Assembly (NCBI GenBank): GCA_910587135.1
Contig: CAJULF010000030.1
Coordinates: 1 to 31,852, forward strand
Length of the DNA stretch: 31,852 nucleotides
Source of the DNA: an uncultured Oscillospiraceae bacterium
GTDB lineage: Bacteria > Bacillota > Clostridia > Oscillospirales > Ruminococcaceae
Reading direction: 5' to 3'
The position numbers and the translations under genes are program-made. Below are positions 21,494-28,208 of the stretch, one piece after another; position 1 is the first letter of the stretch, and the number at the start of each line of letters is the position of its first letter. The notes below the pieces were generated by a model, which saw only the letters and a list, made by a program, of their open reading frames with translations, did no database searches and was not told the origin of the DNA.

Positions 21494-22146
21494 ATGAATA
21501 TATTGATGAGCTAATAAATACATTAAAAGATGCTTTTGACCAAAGATTGCTGTATATAGGATTACAGGGCAGTTATCTTCGTAACGAGGAAACCGAAAGC
21601 AGTGATATTGACATTATGGCCGTAATTGACAATCTTTCGGTTGAGGATTTAAAAACCTATCAAAAAGCACTTGTTTTAGTGGGAAATTTTGATAAGTCCT
21701 GCGGCTTTATTTGTGGCAAGGCTGATTTAGAACATTGGAATCCGCTGGAAATATGTCATTTATTAAACACGACTAAAGATTATTACGGGGAATTAAAAAA
21801 TCTTGTTCCATTGTATACCATTGAAGATGAAAGAAACTATATAAAATTAAGTTTAAATAATCTTTATCACGAAATTTGTCATCGTTATGTACACGCTGAC
21901 AGGGAGTACAACATTTCAAAGCTGCCGATAACTTGTAAATCAGTGTTCTTCACCATGCAGCATTTGCATTATTTGAGCAGCGGTAATTTTATTCCAACAA
22001 AACGGGAATTGCTTGAATGTATACAAGATGAGGATAAAGCTGTTTTGGAATTGAGTATATCATTGCAAAATAATATCGACTATGATTTTGATAAAGCCTT
22101 TTCCATGTTGTTTAATTGGTGTCAGAACGCGTTATCAAGAATATGA
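21481..22146 (+). CDS. Nucleotidyltransferase-domain protein
   Basis: 221 residues. The Pol-beta-type nucleotidyltransferase signature is G30-S31...D42-x-D44 (GSYLRNEETESSDIDIM), and the third carboxylate is probably D72 or D82. A helical C-terminal domain (about 100-221) follows, as in MNT and aminoglycoside adenylyltransferases. It overlaps the Nudix gene, so translation is coupled. GAGG occurs 16 bases before the ATG inside the Nudix gene. The acceptor could be a small molecule or a tRNA/protein; no neighbour (such as a HEPN gene) marks it as a toxin-antitoxin component. Confidence 0.85.
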   Translation: MLRIDEYIDELINTLKDAFDQRLLYIGLQGSYLRNEETESSDIDIMAVIDNLSVEDLKTYQKALVLVGNFDKSCGFICGKADLEHWNPLEICHLLNTTKDYYGELKNLVPLYTIEDERNYIKLSLNNLYHEICHRYVHADREYNISKLPITCKSVFFTMQHLHYLSSGNFIPTKRELLECIQDEDKAVLELSISLQNNIDYDFDKAFSMLFNWCQNALSRI

Positions 22147-22166
22147 TTAAGAATACTTGATTATAT

Positions 22167-22535
22167 CAGACTGTACATAAAGGCTGACTTAAATTGGACT
22201 ATTAAAAATTTCAATATTTCCGTTAGTCATACTCCGTTACGCTGCACTTCACTCCGCATGCCTAACGGAAACCGCGCACATTCGCCAAGAGGCAAATGTG
22301 CGCTTTTTAAGGCAACACCGCACAAAGCCCGCGCTTCGCGCTTTGCACGCATCTTGCCTGCATATTTTCCGTCATATTGCACAAGTTCTCCTTGGCGGGC
22401 GTCAGCCCGCCGGCATCGAGCTTGTACAATCTGACAAAAAACCTGACGGCGCAATCTGCGCACAAGCTTTGTGCGGTGTTGCCTTAAAATTTCATGCGCC
22501 GACATTGCGCGGCATAAGAGCTGATTATACAAGCT
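22167..22535 (+). repeat. R1 repeat, copy e, interrupted by a MITE
   Basis: Left end CAGACTGTACATAAAGGCTGAC, right end GATTATACAAGCTG. Removing the nested element at 22309-22485 leaves ~190 bp aligning with the other R1 copies (TTTCCGTTAGTCATACTCCG; GCGCACATTCGCC). On the left lies a weak hairpin, ATATGATTAAG/CTTGATTATAT (22140-22165), that spans the nucleotidyltransferase stop. Unlike copies b-d, the left and right hairpins are not clearly homologous. Confidence 0.85.
22309..22485. mobile_element. MITE with AAGGCAACACCG ends, inserted in R1
   Basis: 177 bp. The terminal inverted repeats are AAGGCAACACCGCACAAAG and its complement CTTTGTGCGGTGTTGCCTT, preceded and followed by TT/AA so that TTAA may be the target. 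It contains no reading frame. The core (CGCATCTTGC...TTTTCCGTCATA and GCGCAATCTGCG) is shared with the MITE at 25961-26127, whose ends differ. It interrupts the R1 sequence CTTTTTGAAATTTC, so it came later. Confidence 0.85.
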
Positions 22536-22536
22536 G

Positions 22537-22558
22537 CGGTCAGATTATAATCCGACCG
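22537..22558 (+). terminator. Terminator right of R1 copy e
   Basis: CGGTCAGATT pairs with AATCCGACCG (one unpaired base), followed by TTAATTTTTT. It would end transcripts coming from the nucleotidyltransferase gene or the repeat, just before the metal operon promoter. Confidence 0.7.
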
Positions 22559-22589
22559 TTAATTTTTTAAAAAATTTTTATTTACCCCC

Positions 22590-22645
22590 TTGACAAATCA
22601 TAATAATAGGTGTATAATACAATCAAACACTTGAACATCTGTTCA
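22590..22645 (+). promoter_or_regulatory. Metal-operon promoter and ArsR/SmtB operator
   Basis: TTGACA (22590-22595), 17 bp, TATAAT (22613-22618). A perfect inverted repeat TGAACA-TC-TGTTCA (22632-22645) follows at the expected start of transcription. This is the operator type of ArsR/SmtB repressors, so the first gene's product probably represses its own operon until metal binds. Confidence 0.85.
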
Positions 22646-22675
22646 TATGATAATTTGTGAAAAAGAGGAACTTTG

Positions 22676-23032
22676 ATGGAAAACGAAATAGCTCAGAATG
22701 AGTTTATGTACGCACCGCCCGAAAGGATAAAGAATATCTGTGAAACAATGCCCGACGATGACAGTCTGATTGACTTGTCGGAGCTTTTCAAGGTTTTCGG
22801 GGATTCGACACGGATAAAGATCTTAAGCGCGCTGAGCGGCGGAGAATTATGCGTGGGGGACATCTCCACGATAGTTGGAATGAGCTCTTCGGCGGTGTCC
22901 CACCAGCTTAAGATACTCAAGAACGCGCACCTTGTAAGCTTTCGCAGGGAGGGAAAGATAATCTTCTATTCTCTTGCGGACAGCCATGTAAATACGATAT
23001 TGAAGCAGGGCTTCGAGCATATCAGCGAATAA
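22676..23032 (+). CDS. ArsR/SmtB-family metal-sensing repressor, zinc type
   Basis: 118 residues, winged helix at about 36-100 (recognition helix SSSAVSHQLKILKNAHLV). The alpha-5 residues D102, H104, H115 and E118 have exactly the spacing of the SmtB zinc site (D104, H106, H117, E120), which is like CzrA as well. The ELCVGD motif keeps only one cysteine (C59), so the alpha-3 cadmium/lead site of CadC is probably absent. I start at the ATG at 22676 with AGAGG seven bases upstream. It begins a four-gene operon with a methyltransferase, an HMA protein and an exporter. Confidence 0.9.
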   Translation: MENEIAQNEFMYAPPERIKNICETMPDDDSLIDLSELFKVFGDSTRIKILSALSGGELCVGDISTIVGMSSSAVSHQLKILKNAHLVSFRREGKIIFYSLADSHVNTILKQGFEHISE

Positions 23033-23049
23033 TTTTAAAAGGAGTAAAG

Positions 23050-23652
23050 ATGGATTTCTGGGATAACATAGCGGCAGTTTACGATATCGCGGAGGCTGTC
23101 AACGGCAAGGTATACCGCGAAATGACGGATTTGGCTGCAAGACTTGTTCCGAGGGGCGCAAAGGTTCTGGACTGCGCGGCGGGAACAGGCTCGCTTTCAA
23201 TAGCTGCGGCTGAAAGGGCTAATACGGTAGTGTGCACCGATCTGTCGGAGAATATGCTGTTCAGAGCGCGTAAAAAGGCGAAAAGATACGGCGCGGACAA
23301 TATAGTTTTTGAAAAGCGAAATATTTTCGAGCTTTGCGACGAGGACGGCACCTATGACTGCGTTATAGCGGGGAACGTTCTGCATCTTCTCAATAACCCG
23401 CAGGGAGCGGTAAAGGAGCTTTGCCGTGTCGCTAAAAGCGGCGGAAAGGTAATTGTTCCCACCTTTACATGGGAAAACAAGGAGCATTTTCTTGTAAAGC
23501 TGTATCGGCTGATAGGTTTCAAGCCAAAGAGGGGTTACACCCCAGAAAGCTATTACAAAATGCTTCGGGAATGCGGCTGCGGAAAGGTTAAAATGAAACT
23601 GATAAAGGGTATGATCCCCTGTTGCCTGGCGGTAATTTATGTAAAGAAATAA
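23050..23652 (+). CDS. Class I SAM-dependent methyltransferase
   Basis: 200 residues. SAM-binding motif I is VLDCAAGTGSLSIA (about 39-52), followed by the acidic end of strand 2 (VVCTDLS) and CVIAGNVLHLL. The family resembles UbiE/Methyltransf_11-type small-molecule methylases. It lies 17 bp after the repressor with AAAGGAG upstream, so it is a true operon member. Its substrate is unknown. It lacks the cysteine set of arsenite methyltransferase ArsM, so arsenic methylation is unlikely. Such genes recur in clostridial metal-ATPase operons, as far as I recall. Confidence 0.88.
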   Translation: MDFWDNIAAVYDIAEAVNGKVYREMTDLAARLVPRGAKVLDCAAGTGSLSIAAAERANTVVCTDLSENMLFRARKKAKRYGADNIVFEKRNIFELCDEDGTYDCVIAGNVLHLLNNPQGAVKELCRVAKSGGKVIVPTFTWENKEHFLVKLYRLIGFKPKRGYTPESYYKMLRECGCGKVKMKLIKGMIPCCLAVIYVKK

Positions 23653-23674
23653 CGGGCTTGTCCCGAAAAACATT

Positions 23675-23711
23675 AAGGCAACACCGCACAAGCTTTGCAC
23701 GGTGTTGCCTA
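23675..23711. repeat. Minimal palindrome of the AAGGCAACACCG MITE family
   Basis: AAGGCAACACCG and CGGTGTTGCCT with a 14-base centre (CACAAGCTTTGCA). It is a 37 bp core-less derivative of the MITE at 22309-22485. It lies in the metal operon between the methyltransferase and HMA genes, 18 bp before the HMA start, and would form a strong hairpin in the mRNA without a U run. Confidence 0.8.
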
Positions 23712-23728
23712 AGAAAGGAAAATTTATT

Positions 23729-23947
23729 ATGAAAAAATCATTCAAGCTTATCGACCTTGACTGCGCTAACTGCGCGGCGAAAATGGAATCGGCAATCAAC
23801 AAACTGGAGGGCGTAAAATCCGCAACTGTCAGCTTTATGTCGCAGAAGCTCACCATAGAAGCCGACGACGAGATTTTTGACGAGGTAGTCAAAAAAGCGG
23901 TGGATTGCATCAAAAAGGTAGAGCCGGACTGCACGGTAAAAATCTGA
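23729..23947 (+). CDS. HMA-domain metal-binding protein (metallochaperone-like)
   Basis: 72 residues, a single heavy-metal-associated domain with CxxC metal ligands C12-A-N-C15. Nothing else is fused. The ATG at 23729 has AAAGGAAAA about six bases upstream. It immediately precedes the P-type ATPase, which lacks its own N-terminal HMA domain, so this looks like the detached metal-binding domain of the exporter. It could deliver Zn or Cd to the pump or bind the metal as a reserve. Confidence 0.9.
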   Translation: MKKSFKLIDLDCANCAAKMESAINKLEGVKSATVSFMSQKLTIEADDEIFDEVVKKAVDCIKKVEPDCTVKI

Positions 23948-23964
23948 AAGGAGAGCTATGCGTA

Positions 23965-25812
23965 ATGAACAAGAAGCAAAAAAACAGCCTGCTGCGCATT
24001 ATCATAGCGGCGATCATTTTCGCGGCGGGTCTGTTTATCCCCGAGGGGGAACAGTTTGCCGCAATATGGTTCGTTCGTCTGGGAGTTTTTCTGGCGGCTT
24101 ACTTTACGGTGGGCTGGGATATACTCTGGCGGGCAATAAGGAATATTGCGCACGGGCAGGTTTTCGATGAGAATTTCCTGATGACGATAGCCTCTGTCGG
24201 AGCCATGGTTATCGGAGAATATTCCGAGGGCGTAGCGGTAATGATCTTCTATCAGGTGGGAGAGCTTTTCCAGTCAGTCGCGGTCGGGAAATCCCGCAAA
24301 AATATCGCGGATATGATAGACATCAACCCCGAATTTGCCAACGTGGAGCGCGGCGGGGTCATCTCAGAAGTCGAGCCCGACGAGGTCGAAACGGGCGAAA
24401 TTATCGTGGTAAAACCGGGTGAAAAAATACCGCTTGACGGCGAGGTGATTTTCGGCGCGAGCGGGCTCAACACCTCCGCGCTGACGGGCGAAAGCGCTCC
24501 GCGCGAGGTTGCCGCGGGGGACGAGGTAATAAGCGGCTGCATAAACATAAACGGATTGCTAAAGATTCGCGTGAGCCGCCCCTATTCCGACTCCACGGTC
24601 GCAAAAATTCTGGAGCTTGTGGAAAACTCCTCGGAAAGCAAGGCAAAAACCGAGAATTTCATTACCCGCTTTGCGAGGGTCTACACCCCCATAGTGGTTA
24701 TCGGAGCGCTGCTGCTGGCGGTTATCCCGCCGCTGTTTGTCGGCGGCTGGGGCGAATGGATATACAGAGCGCTTACGTTTCTGGTGGTTTCATGCCCCTG
24801 TGCGCTGGTAATTTCCGTTCCGCTTTCCTACTTCGGCGGTATCGGCGGGGCTTCACGCCGAGGAATAATGATAAAAGGCGCAAACTATCTGGAGGCGCTT
24901 TATAGTGCGAAAACGTTTGTATTCGATAAAACCGGAACTCTGACCGAGGGCAGCTTTGAGGTAAGCGAAACAGTTCCTTCGGGTATCTCCGAAAATGAGC
25001 TGCTGACATACTGCGCGGCGGCGGAGCGCTTTTCAAACCACCCCATCGCGCGCTCGATAGTCGAAGCCGCCGGCGAGAATATTCCCGACGCGGAAAACGC
25101 GGAGGAAATCGCGGGCTACGGCGTTACTGCGGAAGTAAGCGGCAGAAAAATCAGCGCGGGAAATATCCGCCTTATGGAAAAAATCGGCGCCGGTCATATA
25201 GAGCCCGGCAGCATCGGAACGGTGGTCCACACCGCCATTGACGGAAAATACGCGGGGTATATCGTGATCTCCGACAAAATCAAAAAAGGCGCGGCGGATA
25301 CTGTCTCCGCGCTGAAAAAGGCGGGAGCGAAAACCGTAATGCTCACGGGAGACAGAAAAGCCACGGCTGAGGCGGTCTCAAAAGAAATCGGGATAGATGA
25401 GTGCATCGCGGAGCTTCTGCCCGATGGAAAGGTAAGCAAGGTAGAGGAGCTGTACGCGGCTAAGCCTGCAAAATCCACCTTGGTATATGTGGGGGACGGT
25501 ATGAACGACGCTCCGTCACTTGCCAGAGCGGACGTCGGGATAGCCATGGGAGGACTTGGCAGCGACGCGGCAATAGAAGCGGCGGATATCGTACTTATGA
25601 ACGATAATGTAAATCATATCCGCACCACCGTTAATATAGCGCGGAAGACCCACCGCATAGTTATGGAAAATATCATCTTTGCGCTGGGAGTCAAAGTGCT
25701 GGTGCTGGCGCTTACCGCGTTCGGCTTCGGCAATATGTGGGCGGCGGTGTTCGCGGACGTCGGCGTTTCGGTTATCGCGATAATCAATGCCATGAGAGCA
25801 ATGAAAAACTGA
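23965..25812 (+). CDS. Heavy-metal P1B-type ATPase, zinc/cadmium exporter
   Basis: 615 residues, a membrane pump that drives metal out of the cell with ATP. Seen in order: N-terminal membrane segments (10-60), actuator TGES (174-177), CPC metal-binding motif in the membrane (277-279), phosphorylation site DKTGT (D321), SNHP nucleotide-binding motif (357-360), and GDGMNDAP hinge (510-517). The final helices hold FADVGVSVIAIINAMR, whose Asp is typical of the P1B-2 (ZntA/CadA) group rather than copper pumps. I start at the ATG at 23965, with AAAGGAGAG upstream. It lacks an N-terminal HMA domain. It is followed by a terminator at 25878. Confidence 0.94.
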   Translation: MNKKQKNSLLRIIIAAIIFAAGLFIPEGEQFAAIWFVRLGVFLAAYFTVGWDILWRAIRNIAHGQVFDENFLMTIASVGAMVIGEYSEGVAVMIFYQVGELFQSVAVGKSRKNIADMIDINPEFANVERGGVISEVEPDEVETGEIIVVKPGEKIPLDGEVIFGASGLNTSALTGESAPREVAAGDEVISGCININGLLKIRVSRPYSDSTVAKILELVENSSESKAKTENFITRFARVYTPIVVIGALLLAVIPPLFVGGWGEWIYRALTFLVVSCPCALVISVPLSYFGGIGGASRRGIMIKGANYLEALYSAKTFVFDKTGTLTEGSFEVSETVPSGISENELLTYCAAAERFSNHPIARSIVEAAGENIPDAENAEEIAGYGVTAEVSGRKISAGNIRLMEKIGAGHIEPGSIGTVVHTAIDGKYAGYIVISDKIKKGAADTVSALKKAGAKTVMLTGDRKATAEAVSKEIGIDECIAELLPDGKVSKVEELYAAKPAKSTLVYVGDGMNDAPSLARADVGIAMGGLGSDAAIEAADIVLMNDNVNHIRTTVNIARKTHRIVMENIIFALGVKVLVLALTAFGFGNMWAAVFADVGVSVIAIINAMRAMKN

Positions 25813-25877
25813 CAACAATTTATGAAATTTTTTGTTGAACCAATTGACAATAGTTGGCTGACAGTTTATAATTAAAT

Positions 25878-25918
25878 AAAGCCGAGGCATTTAGTAATTC
25901 GCTTCGGCTTTGTTCTTT
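25878..25918 (+). terminator. Terminator of the metal operon
   Basis: AAAGCCGAGGC pairs with GCTTCGGCTTT (one wobble), loop ATTTAGTAATTC, followed by GTTCTTTTGG. Confidence 0.85.
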
Positions 25919-25960
25919 TGGCGCAATATATTCCGTGTATGCTTTTAAGGGACGCTAATC

Positions 25961-26127
25961 TTAGAGCCTGTTTAGTATCTCGGCGTACGCAGATTGCGCA
26001 GCGAATTTTTCGTCAGACGACGGCAAATTTTCGCCGAAATACTGTATGTATTTCAAGAAAATTTGCTTAAGTATGACGGAAAATCAGCAAGCAAGATGCG
26101 TGCGATGAGATACTAAACAGGCTCTTA
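25961..26127. mobile_element. MITE with AGAGCCTGTTTAGTATCT ends
   Basis: 167 bp including flanking TTA. Perfect 18 bp terminal inverted repeats: AGAGCCTGTTTAGTATCT (25963-25980) and AGATACTAAACAGGCTCT (26108-26125). TTA on both sides suggests a TNA-type target duplication, as in some IS5-group elements; this is inference. No coding capacity. Read on the minus strand, its core contains CGCATCTTGC, TTTTCCGTCATA and GCGCAATCTGCG, shared with the other MITE family at 22309. A solo end is at 2241-2258. The region 25919-26393 has no gene. Confidence 0.85.
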
Positions 26128-26177
26128 GGCAACACAGTACAAAGCGCGAAGCGCGGGCTTTGTGCGGTGTTGCCTTA
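26126..26177. repeat. Short palindrome of the AAGGCAACACCG family
   Basis: Starts TAGGCAACAC within the end of the preceding MITE and ends CGGTGTTGCCTTA. The centre AAAGCGCGAAGCGCGGGCTTT is the reverse complement of the left part of the element at 22309, so this is an internally deleted copy. Confidence 0.8.
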
Positions 26178-26185
26178 AGCTTACG

Positions 26186-26235
26186 CTATAAAGCTGCGTT
26201 GACCTAAAGCAAAATTATTAGAAAAAATTTCCCGT
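26186..26235 (+). repeat. R1 left-end fragment
   Basis: CTATAAAGCTGCGTTGACCTAAAGC followed by an A/T stretch and AAAAATTTCCCG matches the left ~50 bp of R1 (compare 171-222). The remainder is missing. It follows two other repeats directly, so this is a repeat-insertion hot spot. Confidence 0.65.
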
Positions 26236-26393
26236 GCAACTGCGTTTCGGGATGTGTCAAATTTTGTGCAAAATGCAGATAATGTCTCAAGCATTTACTT
26301 TATTATCAACCAAGAAAAAGCAACAAAAAACAGAATTCCTGACCATAACCTCAAGTCTGCATAAAGAAATTTAACAGCTAACATAAATTTTTT

Positions 26394-26421
26394 TGTAACG
26401 AATTCCTTTTATCTGCGTCTA
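26394..26421 (+). promoter_or_regulatory. ECF-type promoter of the sigma/anti-sigma operon
   Basis: TGTAAC (26394-26399), 16 bp, CGTCTA (26416-26421). The AAC -35 core and the CGTC -10 core match promoters of extracytoplasmic-function sigma factors of Firmicutes (SigW/SigM/SigX type). It lies 26 bp before the sigma-factor gene, so the sigma factor probably transcribes its own operon. Confidence 0.7.
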
Positions 26422-26446
26422 ACCAATGAAAAGGGGGTGATATGTT

Positions 26447-26932
26447 TTGGATTCCATGGACTTAGACAGGCTGTATAACGTCTATTACATGAAGATTTAT
26501 TCCTACGTTATGACAATTGTAAAGAGCGCTCACATGGCGGAGGAAGTGACCCAGCAGGTGTTTTACAAGGCGCTGAACAGCCCGTCGCGCTTTGAGGGCA
26601 GATCGGACGAATTCACATGGCTGTGCGCCATTGCGAAAAACTCCGCGCTCGACGAGATAAAGAAGCAGTCCCGCCACGAATCGCTGACCGAGGATATACC
26701 GTTCTCCAAAAGCATTGAGCAGACCGCCGAGGACGAGGAGCTTACCCTGAAAATACATCAGCTGCTGCACAACATGGAAGAACCGTATAAAGAGGTTTTT
26801 CAGCTGAGAGTTTTCGGAGAGCTGTCCTTCGCGAAAATAGGACTGATTTTCGGAAAAACGGAAAACTGGGCAAGAGTAACGTATCACCGCGCAAAACTTA
26901 AGCTTCAAGAAAGGTTGAGGGAAAATGAGTGA
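26447..26932 (+). CDS. RNA polymerase sigma factor, ECF subfamily
   Basis: 161 residues. Sigma region 2 covers about 7-75 (LYNVYYMKIYSYVMTIV; FTWLCAIAKNSALDEIKKQ, the -10-binding helix) and region 4 about 105-158 (YKEVFQLRVFGELSFAKIG; WARVTYHRAKLKLQERL). The start is a TTG with AAGGGGG nine to ten bases upstream; an ATG at codon 4 is the alternative. The next gene, a ZAS-type anti-sigma factor, overlaps its end by eight bases. The signal is unknown. Confidence 0.92.
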   Translation: MDSMDLDRLYNVYYMKIYSYVMTIVKSAHMAEEVTQQVFYKALNSPSRFEGRSDEFTWLCAIAKNSALDEIKKQSRHESLTEDIPFSKSIEQTAEDEELTLKIHQLLHNMEEPYKEVFQLRVFGELSFAKIGLIFGKTENWARVTYHRAKLKLQERLRENE

Positions 26933-28109
26933 AAATAAATACCAATGCGGGATAATCCGCGATCTTATACCGCTGTACCGCGACGGAGTGTGCGGCGAAG
27001 AGAGCCGCAAAATAGTTGAGGAGCATCTGCGCGGGTGCGCGGACTGCCGCGAAATATCCGAGTGTCTGAATGACACCACGATAGAGCAGACGCTTTCGAG
27101 AGAGTCGGAAAGCGTGCTGAGCAAGCATGAACAAAAGGAGCGCCGAAAGGCTGTATCGGCGGGCATGATAGTTTCGGGGATCTTGATGATACCCGTTATA
27201 GTCTGCCTTATATGCAATCTGGCAGTCGGACACTCGCTGGACTGGTTTTTTATCGTTCTTACAGCGCTCCTCACCACAGCAAGTGTGATAGTAGTGCCGC
27301 TGATGACAAGAGAGCGCCGTTTAGCCAAAACCGTCGGCTGCTTTACTGCGTCGCTTTTGCTGCTTTTGCTTACCACTTGCCTTTACAGCCGCGGGGATTG
27401 GTTCTTTGTGACGGCTGTTCCGGTAATCTTCGGAATATCTGTGATATTCCTGCCATTTATTATAAATCAGCTGCCACTGCCGCCCGCTCTGAAAAGCCGT
27501 AAGGCTCTTACGGTTGTGCTGTGGGACGTGCTCTGGCTGTTGCTGACCCTGCTTACCTGCTGCCTTTACGCAAGCGGTGTGTGGTTCGGCGTGGCAGCTG
27601 TTCCGGTCGTATTCGGGCTTTCGGTGGTCATTCTGCCGTTTCTTATTTTCCAGATTCCCCTGCCGGGCTTTATGGCAAACCATAAGGGGTTTACTGTAAT
27701 GCTCTGGGATACGCTGTGGCTCTATCTGGTCATAATCACCTGCGGTATTTACGGCGGCAACGGCGCTTACTGGCGTCCCGCGTTTATTATCACCTCCTGG
27801 TGCGCCCTGCTGCCATGGACCATCTTCCTCACCGCAAGATACCTTAAAGCACACCCGATGATAAAGGCGGGAATGATAACAATAGTTTCGGGCTTGTTTA
27901 TGTCCACAATGAATGATTTTATCTTAAGGGTAGCGCTGGCGGAAAGCGATTACAGCATGTACGGTCCGTCCCTGCTCAAAGCAGATCTGTTTGACTGGTC
28001 GGACAATATGTTAAATCATAACGTGTCGTTCCTTGTGCTGGCGGGTTCGTTGCTGATAGGCATCGCGCTTATTGTCAGCGGGATACTCCTCGCAAAGAGG
28101 AAGAAATGA
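26925..28109 (+). CDS. Zinc-binding anti-sigma factor with repeated membrane module
   Basis: 394 residues. The N-terminal cytoplasmic domain (1-55) has the zinc anti-sigma motif H34-x3-C38-x2-C41, with C8 or C23 as likely fourth ligand, and should hold the ECF sigma factor. The rest is membrane: about ten hydrophobic segments. Three tandem modules of ~65 residues are visible, each with a W at its start, a LLT(C)CLY turn, VAVPVVFGLSVVxLPF and an IPLP-type end, in roughly 125-180, 180-245 and 245-290. A final part (310-390) differs. The sensing mechanism is unknown. Its ATG overlaps the sigma gene. Confidence 0.88.
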   Translation: MSENKYQCGIIRDLIPLYRDGVCGEESRKIVEEHLRGCADCREISECLNDTTIEQTLSRESESVLSKHEQKERRKAVSAGMIVSGILMIPVIVCLICNLAVGHSLDWFFIVLTALLTTASVIVVPLMTRERRLAKTVGCFTASLLLLLLTTCLYSRGDWFFVTAVPVIFGISVIFLPFIINQLPLPPALKSRKALTVVLWDVLWLLLTLLTCCLYASGVWFGVAAVPVVFGLSVVILPFLIFQIPLPGFMANHKGFTVMLWDTLWLYLVIITCGIYGGNGAYWRPAFIITSWCALLPWTIFLTARYLKAHPMIKAGMITIVSGLFMSTMNDFILRVALAESDYSMYGPSLLKADLFDWSDNMLNHNVSFLVLAGSLLIGIALIVSGILLAKRKK

Positions 28110-28153
28110 TTTTATTTATGAAAAAATAAAAGGCCGGCTCCAATTATTGAATT

Positions 28154-28196
28154 GAATCGCACCAACTTGTGCTGTCTACACAAATTGGTGCGATTC
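28154..28196. terminator. Bidirectional terminator between anti-sigma gene and glyS
   Basis: GAATCGCACCAA pairs perfectly with TTGGTGCGATTC (12 bp), with an inner TTGTG/CACAA stem. It lies between convergent genes and could serve both. Confidence 0.8.
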
Positions 28197-28208
28197 ACAG
28201 TATCAATT

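Noticed and set aside
22927..23934. Minus-strand frames opposite the methyltransferase and HMA genes
   Set aside because: Antisense to operon genes with clear motifs and start sites.
26462..27376. A 304-codon minus-strand frame opposite the sigma and anti-sigma genes
   Set aside because: Antisense to two well-supported genes, no recognisable domain and no binding site.
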